Positions 22,645 through 32,135 of a DNA stretch of 64,000 bases are shown here, one piece after another. The notes beneath the pieces were generated by a model. The model saw nothing but the letters and a program-made list of their open reading frames with translations, made no database searches and was not told the DNA's origin. Numbering within the stretch: the first letter of the stretch is position 1; the number at the start of each line of letters is the position of its first letter. Origin of the DNA: Geodermatophilus amargosae (lineage in GTDB: Bacteria > Actinomycetota > Actinomycetes > Mycobacteriales > Geodermatophilaceae); the NCBI RefSeq assembly GCF_900116515.1, contig NZ_FPBA01000001.1, positions 310,001 to 374,000 on the forward strand, given 5' to 3'. The translations under genes were made by a program, and so were the position numbers.

Positions 22645-23772
22645 TCATCTTCCCCCGGCGCCCGCGCCGGCCGGCTGGCCGCCCCGGCCCCGTCCGCGGG
22701 CGGCCCGGTCGGCGAGGACCTTTGCCTGCTCGGCCGCGGCGTCGCGGACGTCGCCGATGAGCAGCTCGAGCACGTCCTCCAGGGCCACCAGGCCGACGGT
22801 CCGGCGCTCTCCGCCGTCGCTGCTGACCACGCCGCCGAGGTGCGAGCCCTGGGCCCGCATCTCGGAGAGCACCTCGGGCAGCTTGGTGTCCGGCGCGATC
22901 GGCACCAGCGGCGTGACGAGGTCGTCGGGCATCGGCCGGTCGCGGTCCGCGCCGCCCACCCCGAGGGCGTCCTTGACGTGCACGAAGCCGAGCAGGGCGC
23001 CGTCGTCGCCGTGGACCGGGTAGCGGCTGAACCCGTGCTCGGCGACGACGGCCTCCAGCTGCCGCGGCGTGGTCGAGCGGGGCACGGTCACCACGGTGTC
23101 CATCGGCAGCAGCACGTCCTCCACGGTGTGCTGCTCGAACTGCAGCGCGCCGGCGGCCAGCTCGCTCACCTCGGTGCCGAGCAGGCCCTCCTGCCGCGAC
23201 TGCGTGATCATCGAGCGGATCTCGGTCTCGTCGAAGCTGGCGGCGATCTCGTCGGTGGGGGTGGCGCCGAACAGCCGCACGAAGACGTTGGCCGTGGTGT
23301 TGAAGGCCCAGATCACCGGCTTGAGCAGCCGGGTGAAGGCGGCCAGCGGCGGCCCGAGCGCGATGGCCGCGTTGTCCGGGCCGGCGAGGGTGATGTTCTT
23401 CGGCACCATCTCGCCGAGCACCATGTGCAGCACGGTCACGATCGACAGCGCGATGACCAGCGCGATCGGGTGCAGCAGCGCGTCCGGGACGCCCACGGCG
23501 TGCAGCGGTGCCTCGATGAGGTGGGCGACGGCGGGCTCGCCGACCGCGCCCAGCCCCAGCGAGCACAGCGTGATGCCCAGCTGCGCGCCGGCCATCATCT
23601 GCGACACGTTGCGCATCGCGGCCAGGGTCTTGACCGCCCGCGCGGAGCCCGCCTCGGCCCGCGGCTCGATCTGGTCGACCCGCGCGGACACCAGCGCGAA
23701 CTCCGCGGCGACGAAGAAGGCGTTGCCCAGCAGCAGCGCGACCAGGATCAGCAGGCTGATGACGTCGCTCAT
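22645..23772 (-). CDS. CNNM/CBS domain membrane protein (hemolysin-C type)
   Basis: 375 residues. The DUF21 (CNNM) transmembrane domain with four helices covers about 1-180 (AEFALVSARVDQIE, GEMVPKNITLA), followed by a CBS pair (PMDTVVTVPRSTT to EDVLELLIGDV). The C-terminus is short and basic, without the CorC_HlyC domain of its partner. Homologues are linked to Mg2+/Co2+ efflux or membrane integrity. The ATG overlaps the stop of the upstream paralogue (ATGA), so they probably work as a pair. Confidence 0.9.
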   Translation of the reverse strand: MSDVISLLILVALLLGNAFFVAAEFALVSARVDQIEPRAEAGSARAVKTLAAMRNVSQMMAGAQLGITLCSLGLGAVGEPAVAHLIEAPLHAVGVPDALLHPIALVIALSIVTVLHMVLGEMVPKNITLAGPDNAAIALGPPLAAFTRLLKPVIWAFNTTANVFVRLFGATPTDEIAASFDETEIRSMITQSRQEGLLGTEVSELAAGALQFEQHTVEDVLLPMDTVVTVPRSTTPRQLEAVVAEHGFSRYPVHGDDGALLGFVHVKDALGVGGADRDRPMPDDLVTPLVPIAPDTKLPEVLSEMRAQGSHLGGVVSSDGGERRTVGLVALEDVLELLIGDVRDAAAEQAKVLADRAARGRGRGGQPAGAGAGGR

Positions 23773-25115
23773 GCCGCGGCCTTCTCCGCGCGCAGCCGCG
23801 AGGCCGTGGCGCCCGCCGGGAGGACGACGGTCATCTCGGCCCGCACCCGGGCGATGCGCCGGCCGTCGAGCGTCTCCACCGTCAGCCGGGCCTGCTCGAG
23901 CTCCACCGTGTCGCCCTCCTCGGGGAGGCGTTGCAGCTGCTCGGCGAGGAAGCCGGCCAGGGTCTCGTAGCGGCCCTCGGGCACCGCGATGCCGGTCCGC
24001 TCGAGGACCTCGTCGGGCCGCAGCAGGCCGGACAGCATCCACTCGCCGTCCCCGACGCGGCGCAGCGTGCGCAGCGGCCGGTCGGTCTCGTCGGTGATCT
24101 CGCCGACCAGTTCCTCGATGATGTCCTCCAGCGTGACGACGCCGTGCGTGGCGCCCCACTCGTCGACCACGAGCGCGATCTGCAGGCCCTGCTCGCGCAG
24201 CAGGTCCAGCAGCCGCTCCAGGCGTAGGGACGACGGCACCGCGAGCACCGGGTCGGCGAGCTCCCCGGCGGTGCGGCGGGAGCGCTCGGCCTCCGGGACG
24301 GCGACCGCACGCTTGACGTGCACCACGCCGGTGACCTCGTCGAGGTCGGAGCCGTAGACGGGGAAGCGCGAGTTGCCCGACTCGGTGGCGGCGGTGATGA
24401 CGTCGGCGGCGGTGGCGCTGGCCCGCAGCGTCCACAGCCGGGTGCGCGGGGTCATGACGTCGGTCGCGTACTTCGCGCGCAGGCCCAGGGATCGCTGCAG
24501 CAGCCGCGCGGCGACGGGGGAGAGGTCGCCCTCCTCGGCCGACCGGCGGGCGACGGCGGCCAGTTCGTCGGCGCCGCGGGCGGAGTCGAGCTCCTCGCGC
24601 GGCTCGAACCCCAGCCGCCGCACGATGGCGTTGGCCAGCCGCTGCAGGCCGTTGAGCAGGACGCCGGTGGCCGCGGTGAACGCGCGCATGCCCGGCGCGA
24701 CGAAGCGGGCGACGCCGAGCGGGTTGGCGATGGCGAGGTTCTTCGGGCCGAGCTCGCCGAGGAGCATCTGCAACGTCGTCGCCAGCGCCAGCGCCAGGCC
24801 GTAGGAGACGCCCGTGGCGGCTCCCTGGGACAGCCCCAGGGCCTCGAGCGGGCCGTGCAGGAGCTGGCCGATCGCGGGCTCGGCGAGGTAGCCGACCACG
24901 AGGGTGGTCAGCGTGATGCCCAGCTGGGCGGCCGAGAGCTGGGTGGACAGCGACTTGAGCGCCGTCACGACACCGCCGGCGCCCGCGTCACCGGCCCGGG
25001 CGGCCTCCTCGGCACGACCGCGGTCCACGGTCGTGAGGGAGAACTCGGCGGCGACGAAGAAGCCGGTGAGTGCCGTGAGCACCACGGCGGCGAGGAGGAG
25101 CAACCACTCGGTCAT
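23769..25115 (-). CDS. CNNM/CBS/CorC_HlyC domain membrane protein
   Basis: 448 residues: DUF21 transmembrane domain (1-190, with GELGPKNLAIANPLGVARF), two CBS modules (about 205-330, ending LEDIIEELVGEITDE) and a C-terminal CorC_HlyC transporter-associated domain (about 350-430). ATG 25115. First gene of a CNNM pair; putative divalent-cation transport role by family. Confidence 0.92.
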   Translation of the reverse strand: MTEWLLLLAAVVLTALTGFFVAAEFSLTTVDRGRAEEAARAGDAGAGGVVTALKSLSTQLSAAQLGITLTTLVVGYLAEPAIGQLLHGPLEALGLSQGAATGVSYGLALALATTLQMLLGELGPKNLAIANPLGVARFVAPGMRAFTAATGVLLNGLQRLANAIVRRLGFEPREELDSARGADELAAVARRSAEEGDLSPVAARLLQRSLGLRAKYATDVMTPRTRLWTLRASATAADVITAATESGNSRFPVYGSDLDEVTGVVHVKRAVAVPEAERSRRTAGELADPVLAVPSSLRLERLLDLLREQGLQIALVVDEWGATHGVVTLEDIIEELVGEITDETDRPLRTLRRVGDGEWMLSGLLRPDEVLERTGIAVPEGRYETLAGFLAEQLQRLPEEGDTVELEQARLTVETLDGRRIARVRAEMTVVLPAGATASRLRAEKAAA

Positions 25116-25196
25116 CGGGTCCGTCGGTGCCCGTTACGGACCGGGCTCAACCCGTCAACCGTGTCCGGCCTCGACGGGAACGGGCCCGGAACGGCT

Positions 25197-25222
25197 GAGG
25201 GGCCGCCTCTCGGCGGCCCCTC
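25197..25222 (-). terminator. Terminator after tRNA-Pro
   Basis: 11-bp perfect stem (GAGGGGCCGCC with GGCGGCCCCTC) and a 4-base loop, 9 bases beyond the tRNA 3' end. The remaining bases to the CBS gene start (25116-25196) show nothing else definite. Confidence 0.75.
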
Positions 25223-25230
25223 GGCTGGAG

Positions 25231-25304
25231 TCGGGGTGACAGGATTTGAACCTGCGGCCTCGTCGTCCCGAACGACGCGCGCTACCAAGCTGCGCCACAC
25301 CCCG
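25231..25304 (-). tRNA. tRNA-Pro (anticodon CGG)
   Basis: 74 bases fold as a cloverleaf: acceptor CGGGGTG pairs with CACCCCG, discriminator A; the anticodon stem CGTCG/CGACG encloses TTCGGGA, so the anticodon is CGG; the T arm has GGTTCAAATCC. The 3' CCA is not encoded. Adjacent 25305-25398 has no gene that I can see. Confidence 0.97.
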
Positions 25305-25398
25305 GCGTTCCGCGACCACTGTAGCGCCCGTACTCCGCGGCCCCTCTGCAGGGTCCCGCCGCGAGCTCGCGAGCGGTGGGCGGCAGAGGGGTCCTTCC

Positions 25399-26310
25399 TC
25401 AGGCCGGCCGCGCGGTCAGGGTGAGCAGCGTCGCCTCGGGCGGGCAGGCGAAGCGCGCGGGCGCGTAGGGGCTGGTGCCCAGGCCGGCGGAGACGTGCAG
25501 CCAGGTCCCGTTCGGCCTCCCGGGCGCGGGCTCGGCCCACCGGTGCAGCCAGCGGACGCGGTCCCGGTCGATGCCGCAGTTGGTGACCAGCGCGCCGTAG
25601 AGGGGCACCCGCAGCTGCCCGCCGTGCGTGTGCCCGCACAGCAGCAGGTCGTAGCCGTCCGCGGCGAAGCGGTCGAGCACCCGCGGCTCGGGGGAGTGCA
25701 CGACGCCGATGCGCAGGTCCGCCGTCGGGTCGGCCGGGCCCTCGACGAGGTCGTAGCGGTCCCGCTGGATGTGCGGGTCGTCGCACCCGGCGAACACGAT
25801 GCGGCGGCCGGCCACGGTGAGCTCGCCGCGGGCGTTGGTGAGGTCCACCCAGCCGCGGCCGGTCAGCCCGTCGCGCAGCTCGTACCAGGGCAGGTCGATG
25901 CCGTGGACCCGCTTGTCGGGCTTCGTCAGGTAGCTGAACGGGTTCTTCGGCCGCGGCGCGTAGTAGTCGTTGGACGAGGTGACGAAGGCGCCGGGCCGGT
26001 CGAGCAGCGGGTCCAGTGCCTGCAGCACCGTCGGGACGGCGTCCAGCCCGGCCAGGTTGTCCCCGGTGTCGACGACGAGGTCGGGCTCGAGGTCGTCGAG
26101 GGCGGCCACCCAGTCCCGCTTGGACCGCTGCCCCGCGGTCATGTGCAGGTCCGACAGGTGCAGCACGGTCAGCGGCGCGGAGCCGGGGGCGAGCACGGGG
26201 ACGTCGAAGCGGCGCAGGGTCCAACGGTTGCGCTCCACCAGGGACGCGTAGGCGACCGTGGAGGCGCCCGCCGCGACGGTGGCCGTGGGGAGGGCGGTGT
26301 ACCAGCGCAC
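25399..26310 (-). CDS. Metallophosphoesterase (Rv3683-like, YkuE type)
   Basis: 303 residues. An N-terminal hydrophobic stretch (about 5-24) can anchor it to the membrane. Metallophosphatase motifs are in order: LHLSDLHM (D-x-H), VDTGDNLAG, SSNDYY, VVHS and CGHTHGGQL. The usual GNHD motif reads SSND, so its His is Asp-Tyr here. GTG 26310 follows TAGGCT by 7 bases, a leaderless start. It opens a region collinear with M. tuberculosis Rv3683-Rv3667. Substrate unknown. Confidence 0.88.
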   Translation of the reverse strand: MRWYTALPTATVAAGASTVAYASLVERNRWTLRRFDVPVLAPGSAPLTVLHLSDLHMTAGQRSKRDWVAALDDLEPDLVVDTGDNLAGLDAVPTVLQALDPLLDRPGAFVTSSNDYYAPRPKNPFSYLTKPDKRVHGIDLPWYELRDGLTGRGWVDLTNARGELTVAGRRIVFAGCDDPHIQRDRYDLVEGPADPTADLRIGVVHSPEPRVLDRFAADGYDLLLCGHTHGGQLRVPLYGALVTNCGIDRDRVRWLHRWAEPAPGRPNGTWLHVSAGLGTSPYAPARFACPPEATLLTLTARPA

Positions 26311-26390
26311 GGGCCCGAGCCTACGGGCCGCCGCCGGAGCGGCCGCGAGCCGACGGGTGCCCAGCGGGGACGTCGTGCCAGGCTGAGGGC

Positions 26391-26843
26391 GTGTCTGCCC
26401 TCAAGGACCAGCTGCGCGCCGACCTGACCACCGCCATGAAGTCCCGCGACGAGCTGCGCACCGCCACGCTGCGGATGGTGCTGGCGGCGGTCAGCGCGGA
26501 GGAGGTCGCCGGCAAGGAGGCCCGCGAGCTGTCCGACGACGAGGTGCTCGGCGTGCTGCGCCGCGAGGCGAAGCGCCGCCGCGAGGCCGCCGAGGCGTTC
26601 GAGTCCGCCGGCCGCGCCGAGCAGTCCGCGCGCGAGCGGGCGGAGGGCGAGGTGGTGGCCGGCTACCTGCCCGCCCAGCTCGACGACGCCGACCTCACCG
26701 CGATCGTCGCCGACGCGGTCACCCGCACCGGCGCGACCGGCATGGAGGACATGGGCCGGGTCATGGGCGCGGCCAACGCGGTCGTCGCGGGCCGCGCGGA
26801 GGGCGCCCGGGTCGCCGCGGAGGTCCGCCGCCAGCTGGGCTGA
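26391..26843 (+). CDS. GatB/YqeY domain protein
   Basis: 150 residues: the YqeY family, with LKDQLRADLTTAMKSRD at the N-terminus and QSARERAEGEVVAGYLPAQL in the middle. It resembles the tail domain of GatB, which binds tRNA in the amidotransferase, but occurs alone and has no proven function. GTG 26391; CAGGCT lies 6 bases upstream, so probably leaderless. It sits divergent from the phosphoesterase and converges on the PBP gene. Confidence 0.9.
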   Translation: MSALKDQLRADLTTAMKSRDELRTATLRMVLAAVSAEEVAGKEARELSDDEVLGVLRREAKRRREAAEAFESAGRAEQSARERAEGEVVAGYLPAQLDDADLTAIVADAVTRTGATGMEDMGRVMGAANAVVAGRAEGARVAAEVRRQLG

Positions 26844-26851
26844 GCGCCGGG

Positions 26852-29092
26852 TCAGTCGCCGAAGCCCCCGCCGCCGCCTCCGCCGCCCCGGCCGCCGTTG
26901 CCGGGCCGGCCGTTCGCGGTCCCCGGCTGCTCGACGCCCTGGTCCGGAGCCGGGCCCTGGTCGGGAGCCGCCGCGGGACCCCGGTCGGGAGCAGGCTCCC
27001 CGGCGGTGCCCTGCGTCGGCTGGGGGACCGGGCGACCCTGGCCCATCAGCACCGGGTCGGCCGGGGCGAACCCCGAGGTCGGCTTGTCGGCGAGGAACGG
27101 TGCCATCGCGTCGTGCCAGATGGTGGCCGGCTTGTTGCCGCCGAAGCCGCCGACGTTCTGGTTCTGCTTGGGGTTGAGCACCATCACGCTGGCCGCGTAC
27201 TCGGGCATGATGCCCACGAAGGCAGCGGAGAAGTTGCTCTGCGAGGTGCCGGTCTTGCCGGCGATGACGTGGCCCGGCACCGCGGCCCGGGTGCCGGTGC
27301 CCTCGGGGTTGGCGACGTCGCCGACGAGGATGTTGGCGAGCGTGTTGGCGACCGGGGCCGGGATGGCCTCGGCGGTGCAGTTGCCGCCGGTGACGAGCGG
27401 CTGGCCGTCGTCGCGGGTGAGCGGCTGGCCGTTGCGGTCGAGCACCTGGGTCACCGGCACCGGGTCGCACCGGGTGCCCTGGGCGGCCAGCGTGGCGTAG
27501 GCGTTGGCGAGGTCCAGCGGGCTGGTGGCCTCGGCGCCGAGGGTGAACGACCCCCGGTTCTCGGCGATGATCTGGTCGGCCGGCGTCTGGTTCGGCTGGT
27601 CGAAGCCCATGCCCATGCGCTCGGCCATGCGCACCGGGCCCTCGACGCTGCCGAGGCGGTCCTGCAGCGCGAGGAAGTAGGTGTTCGACGAGCGGACCAG
27701 CGCCCCCACCATGTCGAGGGTGTCGGGGTAGTTGCCGGCGTTCTGCACGCAGTACTTGCCGTTGGCCTGCTCGCGGTCGCTCCCGCACGAGGGACCGTTG
27801 TAGATGCGCGAGGTGTACTGGTTGCCGGGCGTGCTGATCACGGTGTTGGCCGGGATGCCCGCCTCGAGCGCGGCGGCGGCGGTGAACACCTTGTAGGTGG
27901 ACCCGGCGCCCTGGCTGGCCACGGTGTTGAGGACGACCGACTCGCACTGAGGGTCGGCGCAGCCGAACTGGCGGTTGACGCTCATCGCCAGGACGGCGCC
28001 GGTACCCGGCTGCACGGCGGTGAACATGCCGGCGAGCTCGGCCCCCATCGGCAGGGTGTTGAGGACCGCCTGGTCGCCGAGCGTCTGCAGCTGCGGGTTC
28101 AGCGTCGTCTGGATGGTCAGGCCGCCGTTGTCGAGCAGCTCCTGGGTGATGCCGAGCGTCTGGGTCAGGTACTGCTGCAGGAACGCGCAGAAGAACCCGC
28201 CGACGGCGGCGTCGATGCAGCCGTTGGGCGGGCTGATGCCCGGCGCGACCTGCACCGGCTCGGCCATGAGCGCGGCGAGCTGCTCCTCGTTCGTGCCCTC
28301 GAGGTGGCCGAGGTCGAACATCCGCTGCAGCACCTGGTTGCGGCGGGTCTGCCCGTTCTCCGGGTTGGTGACCGGGTCGTCGTTGGCCGGGCTCTGCACC
28401 AGCCCGGCCAACATCGCGGCCTGGGGGAGGTTCAGGTCGGCGGCGTTGACGCTGAAGTACTGCTGGGCGGCGGCCTGGATGCCGTAGGCGCCCTGCCCGA
28501 AGTACACGATGTTGAGGTAGCGGGTGAGGATCTCGTCCTTGGAGTAGGTCTCCTCCAGCGCCAGGGCCAGCCGGGCCTCGCGCAGCTTGCGCGACAGGCC
28601 CTCGACGCCGTCCTGCTCGATGGCCTCCTGACGCTCCTCGGCGCTGTCGGCGGTCTCCAGCAGGGTCTGCTTGACCAGCTGCTGGGTGATCGTCGAGCCA
28701 CCCTCCTGCACCGAGCCCGCGGCCACGTTGGTCACCGCGGCGCGCAGGGTGCCCTGCACGTCCAGGCCGTTGTGGTCGTAGAAGCGCGCGTCCTCGATGT
28801 CAACCAGCGCCTGCTTCATCACGTCGGCGATCTGGTCGGAGCCCACGACCGTGCGGTTGTGGTTGTAGAAGTTCGTGATCAGCGAGCCGTCCGCGGCCAG
28901 CACGCGCGAGTTGCCCGCCGGGGTGGCGTCGGTGAGCTCCACCGGCAGCGCGTCGAGCAGTGACGCGGAGTTGCGTGCCGTCAGCCCGGCGCCGCCGACG
29001 AGGGGGAACAGCATGCCGGCGACGAGCGCGCCGGCCACCACGATCATCGCGGCGAGCTTGCCCAGGACCCGGGCGCGGGAGGGAGCAGACAT
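26852..29092 (-). CDS. Bifunctional penicillin-binding protein (class A, PonA2-like)
   Basis: 746 residues. N-terminal membrane anchor (12-34); GT51 transglycosylase domain with catalytic Glu100 in EDARFYDH and EGGSTITQQLVKQ; transpeptidase motifs SxxK (Ser398-Lys401, GSTYK), SSN (468-470) and KTG (613-615). It polymerises and crosslinks peptidoglycan. The last 90 residues are Pro/Gln/Gly-rich, ending in a long glycine run; no PASTA domain is visible, unlike mycobacterial PonA2. ATG 29092. The place and neighbours match ponA2 (Rv3682). Confidence 0.95.
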   Translation of the reverse strand: MSAPSRARVLGKLAAMIVVAGALVAGMLFPLVGGAGLTARNSASLLDALPVELTDATPAGNSRVLAADGSLITNFYNHNRTVVGSDQIADVMKQALVDIEDARFYDHNGLDVQGTLRAAVTNVAAGSVQEGGSTITQQLVKQTLLETADSAEERQEAIEQDGVEGLSRKLREARLALALEETYSKDEILTRYLNIVYFGQGAYGIQAAAQQYFSVNAADLNLPQAAMLAGLVQSPANDDPVTNPENGQTRRNQVLQRMFDLGHLEGTNEEQLAALMAEPVQVAPGISPPNGCIDAAVGGFFCAFLQQYLTQTLGITQELLDNGGLTIQTTLNPQLQTLGDQAVLNTLPMGAELAGMFTAVQPGTGAVLAMSVNRQFGCADPQCESVVLNTVASQGAGSTYKVFTAAAALEAGIPANTVISTPGNQYTSRIYNGPSCGSDREQANGKYCVQNAGNYPDTLDMVGALVRSSNTYFLALQDRLGSVEGPVRMAERMGMGFDQPNQTPADQIIAENRGSFTLGAEATSPLDLANAYATLAAQGTRCDPVPVTQVLDRNGQPLTRDDGQPLVTGGNCTAEAIPAPVANTLANILVGDVANPEGTGTRAAVPGHVIAGKTGTSQSNFSAAFVGIMPEYAASVMVLNPKQNQNVGGFGGNKPATIWHDAMAPFLADKPTSGFAPADPVLMGQGRPVPQPTQGTAGEPAPDRGPAAAPDQGPAPDQGVEQPGTANGRPGNGGRGGGGGGGGFGD

Positions 29093-29133
29093 CACCCGGA
29101 AGAGTACGGGGCGCGCCGACCCCGGAGCGCGGT

Positions 29134-30390
29134 TCAGGCGCGGCGCGCGGGCAGCACCCGGGTCCGCGGGACGCCCGTCGGCGTGTCGCCGTCGGGACCG
29201 GTCAGGGCCTCGGCCATCGTGCGCAGCCCGTCGAGGTCGTGCACGTCGCCGGCGGCCGCCGGGACGGCCCGCATCGCCACCTCGGGGTGCGCGCTGGTGA
29301 ACCGGTCGGCCAGCCGCTGCTCGCGGGCGGCCAGCGTCATCCGCTCGGCGTGCACCCGCAGCGCGCCGGCGGCCAGGGCGACGGCAGGGTCGCCGTTCCC
29401 GGTCTCGGCGGCGGCCTCGGCCGCGGTCTCGGCGCGGGTGGCCGACAGCCGCGTGCTGGCCGGCGGGTGGGTCCGGTTGAGCACCAGCCCGGCCAGGGGC
29501 ATGCCCTCGGAGGAGAGCCGGTCGACGAAGTAGGAGGCCTCGCGCAGCGCGTCGGGCTCCGGCGTCGCGACGACGACGAACCACGTGCCCGGCCGCCGCA
29601 GCAGCTCGTAGGTGGCGGTGGCCCGCTCGCGGAAGCCGCCGAACATCGTGTCGAGGGCGCTGACGAACGCGGAGATGTCGCGCAGCAGCTGGCCGCCGAG
29701 GACCTTGCTGATGATGCGGCTGAAGAACATCAGCCCGGCGCTGGCGAACTTGAACCCGGCCCGCCCGCCGGCCCGCGCGGGGGCGGTGAGCAGCCGGATC
29801 ATCGTGCCGTCGAGGAAGCGGCTCATCCGGTTGGGCGCGTCGAGGAAGTCCAGCGCCGACCGCGACGGGGGCGTGTCGACGATGATCAGGTCCCAGGTGT
29901 CGGCCGCGCGCAGCTGACCGAGCTTCTCCATCGCCATGTACTCCTGCGTCCCGGCGAACGAGGACGACAGGGTCTGGTAGAAGGGGTTGGCCAGGATCTG
30001 CTCGGCCCGTTCGGGCGTCGAGTGCGAGACGACGATGTCATCGAACGTCCGCTTCATGTCCAGCATCATCGCGTGCAGCTCACCCGCGATCCCGGGGATC
30101 TCGACCTTCCTCGGCTCGTTGTCCAGCTCCTCCAGGCCCAGCGACTGCGCCAGCCGGCGGGCCGGGTCGATGGTGAGGACGACGACCCGCCGGCCGGCCT
30201 CCGCGGCGGCCAGGGCGAGCGCGGCCGACGTCGTGGTCTTGCCGACGCCACCCGAGCCGCAGCACACGAGGATCCGGGTGTCGGCGTCCTCGATCAGCGC
30301 GGCGAGGTCCATGGGTGGTGCCTGCCGTTCGGCCGCCGGGCGCGCGGGGGCGCGGGCCGGGCGGGGCGTCGCCTCCTCCGCGGCGCTCAC
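29134..30390 (-). CDS. ArsA/Get3-like ATPase, second subunit (Rv3680-like)
   Basis: 418 residues. Deviant Walker [14 protein letters not shown] (near residue 47), switch motif [15 protein letters not shown], and [14 protein letters not shown]. Homologues form the anion-transporting ATPase/Get3 family; the mycobacterial pair Rv3679/Rv3680 is a Get3-like complex linked to metabolite detoxification. The GTG start overlaps the stop of the partner (GTGA), and the first 35 residues are Pro/Ala-rich. Only 41 bases separate it from the PBP, so whiB4, present here in mycobacteria, is absent. Confidence 0.9.
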   Translation of the reverse strand: MSAAEEATPRPARAPARPAAERQAPPMDLAALIEDADTRILVCCGSGGVGKTTTSAALALAAAEAGRRVVVLTIDPARRLAQSLGLEELDNEPRKVEIPGIAGELHAMMLDMKRTFDDIVVSHSTPERAEQILANPFYQTLSSSFAGTQEYMAMEKLGQLRAADTWDLIIVDTPPSRSALDFLDAPNRMSRFLDGTMIRLLTAPARAGGRAGFKFASAGLMFFSRIISKVLGGQLLRDISAFVSALDTMFGGFRERATATYELLRRPGTWFVVVATPEPDALREASYFVDRLSSEGMPLAGLVLNRTHPPASTRLSATRAETAAEAAAETGNGDPAVALAAGALRVHAERMTLAAREQRLADRFTSAHPEVAMRAVPAAAGDVHDLDGLRTMAEALTGPDGDTPTGVPRTRVLPARRA

Positions 30391-31376
30391 GCGGCGACCT
30401 CCGCACCGAGGTGGTCCTCGAGCCGGCCGGCCAGCTCGAACAGGCACCCGAGGTCCATCGGGCCGGGCAGCAGCGGGAGTTCGGCCAGCGGGCGGCCCAG
30501 CGTCTCCACCCGGGCGCGCAGCGCGTCCTGGGCGGCCCACCGCTGGGCGTGCTCGACCGCCTCGGCGGCCAGGGCCTCGGCCAGCGCCGGGTCGTCGGGC
30601 AGGCCGGCCGCGGCCAGCCCGGGTGCCAGGTCGGCGCCGGTGACCGCGCCCTCGACGGCCCGCGCGAGGGCGGCCTCCGGGAGCACCGGCTCGCTGGCCA
30701 TGTTGACGATCACCGACCCCACCGGCAGACGGGCCGCGGTGAGCTCGGCGATGGCGTCGGCGGTCTCCTGCACGGGCATGTCCTCGAGCAGCGTGACCAG
30801 GTGCACCGCGGTCTGCGGGGAGCGCAGCACCGCCATGACGCCGTCGCTCTGGGTCTTGATCGGGCCGGAGCGGGTGAGCTCGGACATCTCCCCGGTCACG
30901 TTGAGGAACTTGGTGATCCGCCCGGTCGGGGGCGCGTCGACGACGACCGCGTCGTAGACCCGCCGGCCGTCCTTGCGGCGGGTGACGGCCTCCTTGACCT
31001 TCCCGGTGATCAGGACGTCGCGCAGGCCCGGGGCGATCGTGGTGGCGAAGTCGACCGCGCCCATCTTGCGCAGCGCCCGGCCGGCCCGGCGGAGGTTGTA
31101 GAACATCTCGAGGTACTCGAGCAGGGCCTCCTCGACGTCGATCGCCAGGGCCCGCACCTCGCCCCCGCCGCGGGTGACCGCCACCCGGCGCTCCTCGTAG
31201 GGCAGCGGCGGGGTGTCGAAGAGCTGGGCGATGCCCTGCCGCCCCTCGCACTCGACCAGCAGGACGGTGCGTCCCTCGGACGCCAGGGCCAGGGCCAGGG
31301 CGGCGGCGACGGTGGTTTTACCGGTCCCGCCCTTCCCGGTCACGACGTGGCAGCGCACGGGGAAGTCGGGGCTCAC
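30387..31376 (-). CDS. ArsA/Get3-like ATPase, first subunit (Rv3679-like)
   Basis: 329 residues. Walker [16 protein letters not shown] (P-loop near residue 13), switch [12 protein letters not shown] and [13 protein letters not shown]. Forms a pair with the next gene. GTG 31376 is chosen because the P-loop region starts right after it and TAGGCT ends 7 bases upstream, a leaderless pattern. Confidence 0.9.
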   Translation of the reverse strand: MSPDFPVRCHVVTGKGGTGKTTVAAALALALASEGRTVLLVECEGRQGIAQLFDTPPLPYEERRVAVTRGGGEVRALAIDVEEALLEYLEMFYNLRRAGRALRKMGAVDFATTIAPGLRDVLITGKVKEAVTRRKDGRRVYDAVVVDAPPTGRITKFLNVTGEMSELTRSGPIKTQSDGVMAVLRSPQTAVHLVTLLEDMPVQETADAIAELTAARLPVGSVIVNMASEPVLPEAALARAVEGAVTGADLAPGLAAAGLPDDPALAEALAAEAVEHAQRWAAQDALRARVETLGRPLAELPLLPGPMDLGCLFELAGRLEDHLGAEVAA

Positions 31377-31383
31377 CCGCACC

Positions 31384-31463
31384 AGCCTAGGAGCACTCTG
31401 CGGACTCCGGCCTCCCGCGGGCCGGGCGCACCCCCGGCTGGGCACCGCCGCCTGCGCTAGCGT
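31384..31463. promoter_or_regulatory. Divergent leaderless promoters (ArsA pair / DUF4177-RidA)
   Basis: Minus-strand TAGGCT (31384-31389) ends 7 bases before the ArsA-type GTG; plus-strand TAGCGT (31458-31463) ends 8 bases before the DUF4177 ATG. No Shine-Dalgarno is seen for either. Confidence 0.5.
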
Positions 31464-31471
31464 CGTCCCCC

Positions 31472-31645
31472 ATGAGCGAACCGGCCCGCCGCAGGTGGGA
31501 GTACGCCACCATCCCGCTGCTGATCCACAACACCAAGGCGATCCTCGACTCGTGGGGCGTCGACGGCTGGGAGCTGGTGACGGTGCTGCCGGGCCCCACC
31601 GGTCCCGAGCAGCCGGTCGCGTACCTCAAGCGCCCGCTCTCCTGA
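31472..31645 (+). CDS. Small DUF4177-like protein
   Basis: 57 residues beginning MSEPARRRWEYATIPLL and containing the family hallmark GVDGWELVTVLPGP. Function unknown. In mycobacteria a small gene (Rv3678A) sits at the same place between the ArsA pair and RidA. ATG preceded by TAGCGT 8 bases upstream; RidA follows after 10 bases. Confidence 0.85.
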   Translation: MSEPARRRWEYATIPLLIHNTKAILDSWGVDGWELVTVLPGPTGPEQPVAYLKRPLS

Positions 31646-31655
31646 GGCGCCGGCG

Positions 31656-32135
31656 ATGACGCAGGGGACGCAGCCGCCGAGCTGGCGCGCCCGTCTGGCC
31701 GAGCTGGGCATCCGGCTGCCACCGGTGGCCGCGCCGGTCGCCTCCTACGTGCCGGCGGTGCGCACCGGGCAGCTGGTGTTCACCTCCGGCCAGCTGCCCT
31801 TCGTCGACGGCGGGCTGCGGCGCACCGGGAAGGTGGGCGGCTCGGTCGACCCCGAGGACGCCGCCGCCGACGCCAAGCTGTGCGCCCTCAACGCGCTGGC
31901 CGCCGTCGACGACCTGGTCGGCCTGGACTCGGTGGCGCGGGTCGTGCGCGTCGTCGGCTACGTGGCCAGCGCCGAGGGCTTCAGCGGCCAGCCGCGGGTG
32001 GTCAACGGCGCCAGCGAGCTGCTGGGCAAGGTCTTCGGCGAGGCCGGCCACCACGCCCGCAGCGCGGTCGGCGTCGCCGAGCTCCCGCTGGGCGCGCCGG
32101 TCGAGATCGAGCTCACGGTCGAACTGCGCGGATGA
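31656..32135 (+). CDS. RidA family protein
   Basis: 159 residues of the YjgF/YER057c/UK114 fold (FTSGQLPFVDG, KLCALNALAAVDDL, RVVGYVAS). RidA hydrolyses reactive enamines and imines released by PLP enzymes; the arginine of the canonical site is not obvious, so this longer subfamily (like Rv3678c) may differ. Overlaps the following NUDIX gene by 4 bases (ATGA). Confidence 0.88.
   Translation: MTQGTQPPSWRARLAELGIRLPPVAAPVASYVPAVRTGQLVFTSGQLPFVDGGLRRTGKVGGSVDPEDAAADAKLCALNALAAVDDLVGLDSVARVVRVVGYVASAEGFSGQPRVVNGASELLGKVFGEAGHHARSAVGVAELPLGAPVEIELTVELRG

Noticed and set aside
28432-28963. Frames on both strands inside the PBP gene
   Set aside because: They cover the transglycosylase motifs of the PBP in other frames and contain nothing recognisable.
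29093-29133. A whiB4 gene between the PBP and ArsA-type genes, expected from mycobacterial synteny
   Set aside because: Only 41 bases are available; no cysteine-rich WhiB frame exists on either strand.
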